NCBI GenBank assembly: GCA_003140705.1
Contig: PLKU01000547.1
Span: forward strand, 17,453-41,634
Origin: Acidobacteriaceae bacterium
Lineage (GTDB): Bacteria; Acidobacteriota; Terriglobia; Terriglobales; Acidobacteriaceae
Length of the DNA stretch: 24,182 nt
Direction: 5' to 3'
In this document: piece by piece, positions 8,445-16,426 of the stretch
Position numbering within the stretch: position 1 is the first letter of the stretch
Layout: every line of letters starts with the position of its first letter
Position numbers and translations under genes: made by a program
Notes under the pieces: model-generated
Databases searched by the model: none
The model's input: the letters and a program-made list of their open reading frames with translations, nothing else
What the model was told of the DNA's origin: nothing

Positions 8445-11174
8445 ATGCGAGACCACCTGGCTGCACTGCTTGACGACTTCCGCAGTTACGGGCGCGAAGT
8501 GGCAGTGGTGCGCTACAAGGGGAATCGCCGTCGTGTGACCACTTACGGCGAACTGGCGCGCCTGGCTGGCCGCTTTGCCGCTTTGCTGGCCGAGCGGGGC
8601 ATTGGGCCCGGCGATCGCGTTTTGATCTGGGCCGAGAACAGTGCCGAGTGGATCGCCGCCTTTCATGGCTGCATGTTGCGCGGCGTGCTTGCTGTTCCTC
8701 TTGACTCGAACGGTACAGCCGATTTTGCCGCACGAGTCTCATCCGACGTCTCTCCACGACTCGTCGTGGGCGATGCCCGGCTGCTGAACGAGCTTCCTGA
8801 AGATCTTGCCCGCCTCGCTTTTGAAGATTGGCTGACACAGTTGCCCGTGGCAGAGGCCGGCGGGGTGGCTGGAATTACTGCCGACACCCCGCTCCAAATC
8901 CTGTTCACTTCAGGCACCACCGGCGATCCCAAGGGCATTGTGCTTACCCATGGAAATGTGCTGGCCAGCGTTGGGCCAATTGAGGAGGCAGCCAAGCCCT
9001 ATCTGCCCTACGAGCGGCTGATCCATCCCTTGCGCATCTTGCAAACGCTGCCACTGAGCCACGTATTCGGGCAGGCCATGAGTCTTTGGGTTCCGCCCAT
9101 CTTCAGGGCCGAACTTCACTTTGAAAGCCGGCTGGTTGCTCCGCGATTGATTGAGACCATCCGCAAAGAGCGCATCTCCGTTCTGGCCGCCGTGCCCCGA
9201 GTAATTGCCCTGCTCAAGATCCAACTTGAATCGAGCTTGCCCGGTCTGACTGAGCGAGTTCTCGGCCCATGGGGACAGCCCGGACCAACGATCCCAAGGT
9301 CATCGCTGCGGAGCTGGATTGCAACGGCAGCGGCGATCGCACAACGCTGGCGTCACTTTCGGGATATTCACCAAACATTCGGTCCTAAGTTCTGGGCCAT
9401 CATCTGTGGCGGCGGCGCGCTCCAAGGCCCGCTGGAACAGTTCTGGAATGCGGTGGGACTTCTGCTGGTGCAGGGCTACGGGATGACCGAGACCACCGCG
9501 ATCATTACGCTCAACCATCCTTTCCACGTGGCAGAGGGAACCATTGGCAAGCCGCTGCCCGGCCGGGAAGTCAAGCTCGGCCCGGATGGCGAGGTTCTGG
9601 TGCGTGGCGCATCCATCTCCGGTGCCACATGGTCGGGTGGCGCACTGCACCCGCGCGAGAGTGAATGGCTTGCTACGGGCGACCTGGCGGTTGCCCAAGC
9701 CACCGGCGAATTGCGCTTCCTGGGGCGCAAGAGCGAGGTGATTGTGACCTCGTCAGGGGTGAACCTGCATCCCGAGGACATTGAAGCGGCAATCGACCAG
9801 CAGCCTGGGGTGAATGCGTGCGCTGTCGTGGCCCTGGAAACTACTGCCGGCCCTGAGCCTTGCGCTGTTCTTGCTTTCCGCGGGACGCGCGATCAGGCAG
9901 CGGCTGCAATCGAGCGCGCAAACAGCAAACTGGCTGAGTTTCAATGGATCCTGCGATGGGACTTGTGGCCCGATCCTGACCTTCCGCGCACCTCAACCGG
10001 CAAGGTCAAGCGCAAAGCTGTGGCGCAGTGGCTCGCGGAGAAGCATGGGGTAGCAGGGGCCGCCGAGGCCACGGACAACCACGCTCTCAAGGCCGGAAGC
10101 GCTGACTGGCTGCTGACCTTGATTTCCCAGATCACAGGCGAGCCCGTGGCGGCGGATGGCGACGATCTGCGACTGACTGAAGATCTGCATCTAGACAGCC
10201 TGGGCCGCGTGCAGTTGGCCGCGGCAATCGAAGAACGGCTTGGCATGGCCCCGGAAGCGGGCAATGGAACTCTGGACCACATACACACGCTGGGAGAGTT
10301 ACGAAGATTGCTCACCGCGAACCCGGAGCATGGAGCACACCAGGCTCCGGCTGCCCCGGCCATCCCTTCTTTTTCGGCAGGAGAACAGGCGGTAGAACAG
10401 CTGAATCAGGAAGTTCAAACGGCAGTGGCGAATCCGCAAATTCAGGTGGAACCCTCTCTTAAAGCAACTTATCTTTATCCTCATTGGCCATGGATTCTTC
10501 CAATCCGGTGGCTGCGGATTGCTTTTCTTGAGGCTGTGGTGCGTCCCCTCGTCTGGCTGTTTGCCAGGCCAGTGGTGGAGGGCCCCGAGCGTCTTATAGC
10601 TTCTGAGCCCATGCTGATTGTCGCCAACCATATAACAGCCTTCGACGGTCCTCTGCTGGAATACGCACTTCCGGGGACCGTCCGCCGGCGGATGGCGGTC
10701 GCCATGTCAGGCGAGATGCTGGAGGATTTTCGTCACTTCCGCAACCCGGAGCATGCAATGGGCAAAGTCAGGTTCTTTCTTCCGGGGCCGCTGTATTATC
10801 TGCTGGTGACCGCCCTTTTCAATGTGTTTCCGCTGCCCAGGCAACGAGATTTTCAGCGCAGCTTTGCGCATGCGGGAGAAGCGTTGGACAAGGGAATGAA
10901 CCTGCTCGTCTTTCCTGAAGGGGCCCGTTCGGAAGAAGCTAAATTGGCGCGCTTCCGGCCAGGGATCGGATTGCTCGTCAAGCAATCCGGAACCGCGGTC
11001 CTGCCCATGGCCATGCGCGGCCTGGGAGAATTGAAGGCCAGCCATGGCCGTTGGTTTCATGCCGGTGCGATTGCGATCCGCGTAGGCCAGCCGATCCAGT
11101 TCTCTCCGCTCGAGACCGAGGCGGCCATCACTGCACGACTGCAATTTGAAGTCGAAAAGATGTTAGCTGATTGA
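8445..11174 (+). CDS. Fusion: AMP-dependent acyl-activating enzyme + acyl carrier domain + PlsC acyltransferase
   Basis: Predicted three-part lipid enzyme of 909 residues. Residues 1-530 are an adenylate-forming ligase: P-loop FTSGTTGDPKG (154-164), YGMTETT (345-351), TGD (411-413) and the catalytic Lys of TSTGK (K520). Residues about 550-625 form an acyl-carrier domain with DLHLDSLGR; S585 is the expected phosphopantetheine site. After a linker, residues about 675-909 are a PlsC/LPLAT acyltransferase with NHITAFD (728-734, the NHx4D motif) and FPEGARS (823-829). The likely job is to activate a fatty acid, hold it on the carrier and transfer it to a lysophospholipid or similar acceptor; substrates are inferred. 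E. coli Aas has the reverse order and no carrier domain. The ATG at 8445 has GGAG 5 nt upstream; an ATG at 8427 in the same frame has no such site. Confidence 0.9.
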   Translation: MRDHLAALLDDFRSYGREVAVVRYKGNRRRVTTYGELARLAGRFAALLAERGIGPGDRVLIWAENSAEWIAAFHGCMLRGVLAVPLDSNGTADFAARVSSDVSPRLVVGDARLLNELPEDLARLAFEDWLTQLPVAEAGGVAGITADTPLQILFTSGTTGDPKGIVLTHGNVLASVGPIEEAAKPYLPYERLIHPLRILQTLPLSHVFGQAMSLWVPPIFRAELHFESRLVAPRLIETIRKERISVLAAVPRVIALLKIQLESSLPGLTERVLGPWGQPGPTIPRSSLRSWIATAAAIAQRWRHFRDIHQTFGPKFWAIICGGGALQGPLEQFWNAVGLLLVQGYGMTETTAIITLNHPFHVAEGTIGKPLPGREVKLGPDGEVLVRGASISGATWSGGALHPRESEWLATGDLAVAQATGELRFLGRKSEVIVTSSGVNLHPEDIEAAIDQQPGVNACAVVALETTAGPEPCAVLAFRGTRDQAAAAIERANSKLAEFQWILRWDLWPDPDLPRTSTGKVKRKAVAQWLAEKHGVAGAAEATDNHALKAGSADWLLTLISQITGEPVAADGDDLRLTEDLHLDSLGRVQLAAAIEERLGMAPEAGNGTLDHIHTLGELRRLLTANPEHGAHQAPAAPAIPSFSAGEQAVEQLNQEVQTAVANPQIQVEPSLKATYLYPHWPWILPIRWLRIAFLEAVVRPLVWLFARPVVEGPERLIASEPMLIVANHITAFDGPLLEYALPGTVRRRMAVAMSGEMLEDFRHFRNPEHAMGKVRFFLPGPLYYLLVTALFNVFPLPRQRDFQRSFAHAGEALDKGMNLLVFPEGARSEEAKLARFRPGIGLLVKQSGTAVLPMAMRGLGELKASHGRWFHAGAIAIRVGQPIQFSPLETEAAITARLQFEVEKMLAD

Positions 11175-11282
11175 ATATAAGTAGTTTATCGACAGAAGCA
11201 CTCGCACGCTCCGCGAACGCTCCGCTTCGATCACCTAAAGCCCGGTCAAACATACTTAACGACGCTTCCGGTTCTGGTCCGG

Positions 11283-11308
11283 ACCGACCAAGCTTGGAGC
11301 TGGTCGGT
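11283..11308. terminator. Hairpin between convergent genes, possible bidirectional terminator
   Basis: ACCGACCA at 11283-11290 pairs perfectly with TGGTCGGT at 11301-11308 around a 10-base loop. It lies in the 173-base gap between two convergent genes, where a terminator for both is expected. Neither strand has a T tract after the stem, so intrinsic termination is doubtful. The loop reads AGCTTGG followed by AGCTGGT, two units of the 7-base pattern also found near 14214-14339. The palindrome GGTCCGGACC (11276-11285) overlaps its left edge. Confidence 0.35.
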
Positions 11309-11347
11309 GCGCAGCGGTGGAAACAACTTGACGGGTTCCTATTCTTG

Positions 11348-12226
11348 CTAATTCTCCGATGGCATTTCGATACGGTCGATGAACAGAACCTGTACCGGGC
11401 CCTTTTGCGATTCCAGTTTCAGCCCAAGCTGCTCCTGGATCGCGGTAAATATCGACGGGCCGGATGATTCGGACGCGAGCGCACTCCCGTCGGTCCCGTT
11501 CATGCTGGGAGTTGCGCCATCGTCCGGTGTCCAGTTGAGACTGAGGTTGTACCGCCCATGCAGCCCGGTTTTGTTAATGACAGCGCGGCCCAGCGCTTCT
11601 GCCAATTGCCCGGCGAGGAGCCCGACCGTGTCGTCTCCTCCCTCGACCTGGATGTGGCTTCGCCCCCCATTGATGGTTGTGCCGTTGGCCTGCGTGGCCC
11701 TGAACCTGGGGCCGCTCTTCGCAACGAGCAACGCGTAGATCGGAAGTTCGCGCGTTTCTGTGTGGCTGATCAGTTGGAAGCGATCTGACATCAGGGCCTG
11801 CACCCTCCGCCGCTTCTCAAGCTTGGCTGCAGAACTATCGTAGGTACGCGACAAGTCGAGGGAGTTGTCGGACTTTGCGTCGATGTCGAAGGTGGTCGAG
11901 TTAAGCCACGACGGGCCGCCGACGATGCGGCTCGCAGGCATGTCGAAGGCCCATTGAATCAGGGCTCTCGCGCTGACATTGACAGTTGTAAATCGGCCAT
12001 TGGAGTTGAAGATGTGCGAATGTTCGTGAGGAACCGGTTTGTGAAGATGGATCGCAGTCACGTCGAATAGCGCCGCAGGATCGACCTCCGCAGTTTGGGA
12101 AGTTGACGGCGCCTGGGCCGCGCTTGCCTGGCCAGAGTCAACCGGCACCGTTGCCATGACCGCGCCAGCCGCAATCAGAAGTAGCCTGGCCGAGAAATTC
12201 AGTTTGCGCTGAGCAAATGGGGTCAT
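11348..12226 (-). CDS. TIGR03435-family secreted protein (acidobacterial soil-associated family)
   Basis: Exported protein of unknown function, 292 residues. A basic start and hydrophobic segment (about 12-38, ending near ASAAQA) form a signal peptide. The mature part begins with the family-type FDVTAIHLHKP segment (classically FEVASIKP-like), then WAFDMPASRIVGGPSWL and FDIDAKSD, a DRFQL block, an RELPIYALLVAKSGP block, and INKTGLHGRYNLSLNW near the C-terminus. These are hallmarks of TIGR03435. In many acidobacteria such genes occur as paralogues, often near BlaR1/M56 peptidase genes; no such neighbour is visible here. A GGAG lies about 11 nt before the ATG, further than usual. The family call is strong; biochemical role is unknown. 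Confidence 0.85.
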   Translation of the reverse strand: MTPFAQRKLNFSARLLLIAAGAVMATVPVDSGQASAAQAPSTSQTAEVDPAALFDVTAIHLHKPVPHEHSHIFNSNGRFTTVNVSARALIQWAFDMPASRIVGGPSWLNSTTFDIDAKSDNSLDLSRTYDSSAAKLEKRRRVQALMSDRFQLISHTETRELPIYALLVAKSGPRFRATQANGTTINGGRSHIQVEGGDDTVGLLAGQLAEALGRAVINKTGLHGRYNLSLNWTPDDGATPSMNGTDGSALASESSGPSIFTAIQEQLGLKLESQKGPVQVLFIDRIEMPSEN

Positions 12227-12374
12227 GGTACTGTCAGCTCCATTTGGTGCGATTTGGTGGTCCGATCGATGTACCCTCTAAGACGACCAACTGGCGCACC
12301 GCGGGTCGCTGTGTACATCAGCAGCGGAAATGCTTTAGCCTCAAGTGTCACGCAGTTCGTGCACAGGAATCTTA
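12227..12374. other. Divergent intergenic region upstream of cdd with a spaced inverted repeat
   Basis: These 148 bases must hold the promoters of the TIGR03435 gene (minus) and of the cdd-led cluster (plus). GATGTAC at 12268-12274 and GTACATC at 12313-12319 form a 7-bp inverted repeat with 38 bases between arms. This could be a paired operator or chance. No good -35/-10 pair was identified. Confidence 0.3.
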
Positions 12375-12794
12375 ATGACCTTGACGAATTCCCTGAGTCC
12401 GGAGCTCGAAAACCTCCTCGCACTCGCACGGCAGATCGCCGCCAATGCATACGCGCCTTATTCGGGCTTCCGCGTTGGCGCGGCCCTTAAGCTCACCAAC
12501 GGCGAAGTTGTGACCGGGACGAATGTTGAGAACATCAGCTTTGGCCTGACTATTTGTGCCGAACGGTCCGCCCTGGTGCGCGCCGTGGCCCAATTCGGGA
12601 GCGAGGTCCGGGTCGAGGCCGTCGCCGTGGCCAACCTCAACAACGCGGCAAGCCCACCCTGCGGCGCGTGCCGCCAGGTGCTTGCCGAATTCATCCTGCC
12701 TAATGCTCCGATTGTTTTCCCCGCCGCTGACGGTGTCCGCACCATGCCCTTTGAAGCGCTAATGCCACTGGCCTTTGATATGAAACTAAAATGA
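12375..12794 (+). CDS. cdd: Cytidine deaminase
   Basis: Zinc-dependent deaminase converting cytidine and deoxycytidine to uridine and deoxyuridine in the cytoplasm, feeding the downstream phosphorylase. The 139-residue product has the homotetrameric small-Cdd length. C61 and catalytic E63 sit in CAERSA; the other zinc cysteines are C96 and C99 in PPCGACRQ. The FRVGAAL and GTNVEN segments are substrate-binding motifs of the family. The frame also opens at a GTG at 12345, but the ATG at 12375 has AGGA at 12365-12368, 6 nt upstream, and gives the normal N-terminus. It lies 12 bases before the pyrimidine-nucleoside phosphorylase gene and is evidently its operon partner. Confidence 0.95.
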   Translation: MTLTNSLSPELENLLALARQIAANAYAPYSGFRVGAALKLTNGEVVTGTNVENISFGLTICAERSALVRAVAQFGSEVRVEAVAVANLNNAASPPCGACRQVLAEFILPNAPIVFPAADGVRTMPFEALMPLAFDMKLK

Positions 12795-12806
12795 GCAATT
12801 ACCTCG

Positions 12807-14204
12807 ATGAAGCAAACTGATCCTATGCAGACAGTCCCGAACTCCGCGCCGCTGCACACCGTTGACCTCATCCGCAAAAAGCGCGACGGCCTCTCCCTCG
12901 ATGATCGCGAAATCAGGTTCCTGGCCAATGGGGCAGCGGACGGCTCAATTCCGCTTGAACAGCTGTCCGCGTGGCTGATGGCCGCCTGGATTCGCGGCCT
13001 ATCGCTAACCGAAACCCGCGCCCTGACCATCGCCATGCGCGACTCCGGAGAAAAGTTTTCGCCTGCGCGTCTGCGAAAGACAGCGGTCGACAAGCACTCC
13101 ACCGGCGGCGTCGGCGACAAAACCAGCTTTTTGATTGCTCCGCTGGCCGCGGCATGCGGAGTAGCCGTGCCCATGATCAGTGGACGAGCTCTGGGCCACA
13201 CCGGCGGTACCCTCGACAAGCTTGAATCCATCCCCGGCTACCGCACCACCCTCACACTTCAGGAATTTGAGACCGTCCTTCTCCGCTGCGGTGCGTCCAT
13301 CGTCAGCCAAACCCCATCGCTGGTTCCCGCCGACCGTGTGCTCTATGCCTTGCGCGACCGCACCGGCACGGTCGAAAACCCGGGACTCATCTGTGCTTCG
13401 ATTCTGAGCAAGAAACTTGCCGCTGGCCTTGACGCTCTGGTCCTCGACGTTAAGACCGGCTCAGGCGCTTTCCTGCGCAAACAGGAAGACAGCGAATATC
13501 TTGCCGCCCTGATGGTGGCCACGGCAGAAGCTGCCGGAACAAGAACTGTGGCCCTCCTTACCGATATGAGCCAGCCTCTGGGCCACACCGCCGGAAATTG
13601 GATTGAGTTGGTCGAGTCAGTCGCACTGCTTCGCGGCCGACGCCCCGCCGAGAGCGAAGACCTTCGCCAACTATCGCTCGTACTTGCCGGCTGGATGATT
13701 CATCTCGGCGGCCAGGCCGGGACACCGGAAGGAGGATACGAGCGCGCTGAAGCGGCCCTCGCAGATGGTTCTGCCCTGCGCAACTTCTTCTGCATGATTG
13801 GGGCCCACGGTGGCGACACTTCTGTCTTCGACGATCCGGCAGCTTTCCACAATCCCGGCGCAACAGCGGTGCTGACGGCGTGGAAGAGCGGCTACATCTC
13901 TGCCATGGATACAGCAAAGATTGGATGGGCGGTACAGAGACTCGGCGCAGGCCGCGAGAAAGCCGGCGAACCCGTCGATCCCCACGCCGGCATCGACTTC
14001 AATGCCCGGCGCGGCGCGAAGATTCAGCAAGGACAGCCTATCGCAACTCTCTTCGCGACAAGCGCTGGATTTCTTGAAGAGCCCTCCGCTCTGCTGAAAG
14101 AGGCAATCATCGTTTCTGACTCGCCGCCGGAACCTGTACCACTTGTTGGCCGCGTCTTTACCCGCGAAAATGCAGAGAACTATTTGCAAAATGCTGTAAG
14201 GTAG
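12807..14204 (+). CDS. deoA: Thymidine/pyrimidine-nucleoside phosphorylase
   Basis: Splits pyrimidine nucleosides with phosphate into free base and (deoxy)ribose-1-phosphate. The 465-residue product is slightly longer than the usual 430-440. The family core is clear: DLIRKKRDG (20-28), the phosphate-binding KHSTGGVGDKTS (96-107), SGRALGHTGGTLDKLES (125-141), VLDVKTGSGAF and QPLGHTAGN. The C-terminal GxDFNARRGAKIQQGQP region is the usual alpha/beta lid domain. The ATG at 12807 has no clear ribosome binding site. A second in-frame ATG at 12825 is an alternative, and the family match begins only near residue 17. Coupling to cdd across 12 bases may help initiation. Whether it prefers thymidine (deoA) or both uridine and thymidine (pdp) cannot be settled from motifs. 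Confidence 0.92.
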   Translation: MKQTDPMQTVPNSAPLHTVDLIRKKRDGLSLDDREIRFLANGAADGSIPLEQLSAWLMAAWIRGLSLTETRALTIAMRDSGEKFSPARLRKTAVDKHSTGGVGDKTSFLIAPLAAACGVAVPMISGRALGHTGGTLDKLESIPGYRTTLTLQEFETVLLRCGASIVSQTPSLVPADRVLYALRDRTGTVENPGLICASILSKKLAAGLDALVLDVKTGSGAFLRKQEDSEYLAALMVATAEAAGTRTVALLTDMSQPLGHTAGNWIELVESVALLRGRRPAESEDLRQLSLVLAGWMIHLGGQAGTPEGGYERAEAALADGSALRNFFCMIGAHGGDTSVFDDPAAFHNPGATAVLTAWKSGYISAMDTAKIGWAVQRLGAGREKAGEPVDPHAGIDFNARRGAKIQQGQPIATLFATSAGFLEEPSALLKEAIIVSDSPPEPVPLVGRVFTRENAENYLQNAVR

Positions 14205-14213
14205 TCGGAGAAC

Positions 14214-14248
14214 AGCTTTCAGCCCCCAGCTTCCAGCTCTTAGCCTTG
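14214..14248. repeat. Five tandem degenerate heptads, AGC-phased (cluster 1)
   Basis: The units are AGCTTTC, AGCCCCC, AGCTTCC, AGCTCTT and AGCCTTG, exactly 7 bases apart, each starting with AGC. They begin 10 bases after the phosphorylase stop codon. On the minus strand they read as repeated GGAAGCT-like units. The phase is exact over 35 bases while the last four positions vary, as in short heptameric tandem repeats seen between genes in some bacteria. Confidence 0.65.
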
Positions 14249-14281
14249 ATTTTCCGGGCACAGGATGCCCCTGAGAATCAA
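14246..14281. other. Two-part inverted repeat (hairpin) between deoA and nupC
   Basis: TTGATT (14246-14251) pairs with AATCAA (14276-14281). Inside it GGGCA (14256-14260) pairs with TGCCC (14266-14270) around a 5-base loop. The internal unpaired segments are 4 and 5 bases, so the two stems stack symmetrically. No T tract follows. It could act as an RNA processing or stability element between phosphorylase and transporter, or as a weak terminator. Confidence 0.5.
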
Positions 14282-14311
14282 AGCCAATGAGAGCCTTAAG
14301 CTAGATCTGGA

Positions 14312-14339
14312 GGCTCGAAGCCAGCAGCTCGAAGCTGGT
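14312..14339. repeat. Four degenerate heptads, AGC-phased (cluster 2)
   Basis: The units are GGCTCGA, AGCCAGC, AGCTCGA and AGCTGGT. GCTCGAAGC recurs perfectly at 14313-14321 and 14327-14335, 14 bases apart, which is two periods. The cluster lies just before the nupC ribosome binding site. With cluster 1 it flanks the hairpin at 14246-14281. Confidence 0.6.
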
Positions 14340-14343
14340 TTTC

Positions 14344-14349
14344 AAGGAG
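14344..14349 (+). promoter_or_regulatory. Ribosome binding site that fixes the TTG start of nupC
   Basis: A full AAGGAG lies 7 bases before the TTG at 14357. No ATG or GTG with a comparable site gives the conserved first membrane segment, so this site decides the start. Confidence 0.75.
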
Positions 14350-14356
14350 CACCCTC

Positions 14357-15610
14357 TTGGATCGATACACCGGAGTGTTGGGAATTCTTGCCGTTCTTCT
14401 GGCAGCGTGGGTCGGCTCGACTGACCGCAAACACATCCGCTGGCGGACCGTCGCCTGGGGCCTTGGTCTCCAGGTGACATTTGCATTCATCGTGCTGCGG
14501 TTCGATTACGGGCAGCGTGCGATGACATGGGCCGGCGGCGTGGTCAACAACATGCTCGCCGCAACGTTTGCCGGAACGCGGGTCCTCTTTGGTCAGCTGG
14601 GGCTTCCCAACTCCGGAGCGTTTGGCAATCTTCTCCCACCGAATTCGGGCTCAATCTTCGCCTTCCAGGTTCTGCCGACCATCATCTTCATCTCCGCGTT
14701 CTTCGCGGTGCTTTATCACATCGGGCTGATGCAGATCATCATCCGCGCCATGGCGTGGGCCATGCTCAAGACCATGCGCATCAGCGGCGCTGAGAGCATG
14801 AATGTGGCGGCGTCAATTTTTATGGGACAGACAGAGGCTCCGCTCACCATTCGCCCGTTTCTTAAGGGCGCCACACGGAGCGAGCTCATGGTCATCATGA
14901 CCAGCGGAATGGCGCACGTCTCTGGCGGCATCATGGCCATGTACATCGCTCAGGGCGTTGAAGCGCGGCATCTCCTGTCTGCGGTCATCATGACCTCGCC
15001 CGGAACCATCCTGATTGCTAAGATGCTTGTCCCCGAAACTGATGTCCCCGCGACTGAAGGCAAGGTTGTCATCCCCAAAGACGAGCTCCACAAGGATGAG
15101 AACCTCATCGGCGCCATCGCACGTGGCACTATCGACGGAGGCAAGCTGGCGATGAATGTGGCTATCATGCTCATCAGCTTCCTGGCTCTCGTTGCGCTGC
15201 TCGACAGCCTGCTCGGCTGGATTCACGGCGGTGTGCCTTGGGTCCCTGGCTCGCTCGGCCAGATTCTCGGCTTCGCCTTCGCTCCGGTCGCCTGGCTCAT
15301 CGGCGTGCCGTGGCATGACTGCCTGGCCATCGGCAACCTGCTGGGCACGCGCATGGCGCTAAATGAAGTCATCGCCTACATCTCGCTCGGCGCACAGAAG
15401 GCCACGCTGAATCCACGCTCCTTCACAATCGCAACCTTTGCATTGTGCGGGTTTGCGAATCTGGGTTCGATCGGCATGCAGATCGGGGGGATTGGGGCTT
15501 TGGTTCCGGAGCGTAGGAACGATCTCGCCAAGTTGGGGGTGCGCGCCATGCTCGCAGGCACCATGGCCAACTTGATTTCAGCCTCGATTGCGGGGATGTT
15601 CCTGGGCTAG
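14357..15610 (+). CDS. nupC: Concentrative nucleoside transporter, NupC/CNT family
   Basis: Inner-membrane symporter importing nucleosides, driven by H+ or Na+. The 417-residue product has the usual length and many hydrophobic segments (about 5-20, 33-48, 103-125, 265-285, 300-318, 355-380, 395-415). Family signatures are GQTEAPL (157-163), which binds the base in CNT structures, NEVIAY (336-341, classically NEFVAY) and CGFANLGSIGMQIGG (364-378). SGxMAHVSGGIMAMY matches the core scaffold. The start codon is TTG, supported by AAGGAG 7 nt upstream. It follows the phosphorylase gene by 152 bases containing repeats and a hairpin, and precedes the ankyrin gene by 22 bases. Placement beside cdd and the phosphorylase fits pyrimidine-nucleoside uptake. 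The coupling ion was not resolved. Confidence 0.93.
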   Translation: MDRYTGVLGILAVLLAAWVGSTDRKHIRWRTVAWGLGLQVTFAFIVLRFDYGQRAMTWAGGVVNNMLAATFAGTRVLFGQLGLPNSGAFGNLLPPNSGSIFAFQVLPTIIFISAFFAVLYHIGLMQIIIRAMAWAMLKTMRISGAESMNVAASIFMGQTEAPLTIRPFLKGATRSELMVIMTSGMAHVSGGIMAMYIAQGVEARHLLSAVIMTSPGTILIAKMLVPETDVPATEGKVVIPKDELHKDENLIGAIARGTIDGGKLAMNVAIMLISFLALVALLDSLLGWIHGGVPWVPGSLGQILGFAFAPVAWLIGVPWHDCLAIGNLLGTRMALNEVIAYISLGAQKATLNPRSFTIATFALCGFANLGSIGMQIGGIGALVPERRNDLAKLGVRAMLAGTMANLISASIAGMFLG

Positions 15611-15632
15611 CATAGAACGCGAGGGAATCTCG

Positions 15633-16328
15633 ATGAGCAACTCCCCTTTCGAAGCGATGCTGGCCGAACTGACCGATGGGCGTACGGAGTTAGTATTCGA
15701 CCTTCTTCCCCGTGGAGTGCCTGCAAGCCACAAAGACGAAAGCGGCGTCTCCCTGATCCAACATTGCGCGTACTACGGAGACGTGAGTGCCATTCGCTTT
15801 CTTCTCTCGCAGGGAGAGTCCCTCCGCTCGCTCGGCGACAACTTCGGCTTAAGTGCAGCCGCTTTTCATGGACATTGGCGGCTCTGCAAATTCCTTCTGG
15901 AGAAGGGCGCGGATGTGAACCGCCCCGAGACCGATACCGGCGAGACGCCGCTCCATTCAGCGTTGTCGAAGACAGACCGAATGGTCTACGATCGCGTCGT
16001 TACTGTGCTTCTGTCGCATGGTGCGAACCCGAATGTTGCTACAATACCGGGAGTGGAAACCGGCTGTTTCATGCGCGACTGCCGGACTAAGGGCGAGACT
16101 CCGCTCCACCGGGCTGCGGCCTTCGGCGAAGTCGAGACCATTCGTCTCCTAATGAATGCCGGTGACATCGTAGACATAAAGGATGCAAACGGCGATACGC
16201 CGCTCTCGTGGGCCAGCTGGTACGGACGTCCAACCCCCATACTCAGGGAACTGCTTTTCGGAGACTTCCGCATTCATCCGCAGAATCAACCCATGCGCGC
16301 CAACTTGCTGGGGAACCCGCACGTCTAA
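15633..16328 (+). CDS. Ankyrin-repeat protein
   Basis: Protein of 231 residues built from ankyrin repeats, which normally bind other proteins. Repeat units are visible at about 37-68 (GVSLIQHCAYYGDVSAIRFL), 70-100 (LSAAAFHGHWRLCKFLLEKG), 103-135 (TGETPLHSAL, VVTVLLSHGANPN), 153-183 (KGETPLHRAAAFGEVETIRL) and 186-210 (NGDTPLSWASWYG). No signal peptide, membrane segment or catalytic domain is seen, so it is probably cytoplasmic. The ATG at 15633 has an AGGGA 7 nt upstream; the frame opens earlier, inside nupC, but without a ribosome binding site. It starts 22 bases after nupC and is probably co-transcribed with it. Partner unknown. Confidence 0.8.
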   Translation: MSNSPFEAMLAELTDGRTELVFDLLPRGVPASHKDESGVSLIQHCAYYGDVSAIRFLLSQGESLRSLGDNFGLSAAAFHGHWRLCKFLLEKGADVNRPETDTGETPLHSALSKTDRMVYDRVVTVLLSHGANPNVATIPGVETGCFMRDCRTKGETPLHRAAAFGEVETIRLLMNAGDIVDIKDANGDTPLSWASWYGRPTPILRELLFGDFRIHPQNQPMRANLLGNPHV

Positions 16329-16426
16329 GTGATACATATGCGTGCCGCCATCAACAGCAGACTGCCCGGGAAGATGCACGATCAAAATCCAAGCAAAAGA
16401 TCCAACTTGGGAAGTCGAGGCAAAGA

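Noticed and set aside
12458..13231. 257-codon minus-strand frame opposite cdd and the phosphorylase gene
   Set aside because: Both plus-strand genes have full catalytic motifs across this span; the antisense frame is Ser/Arg-rich shadow sequence.
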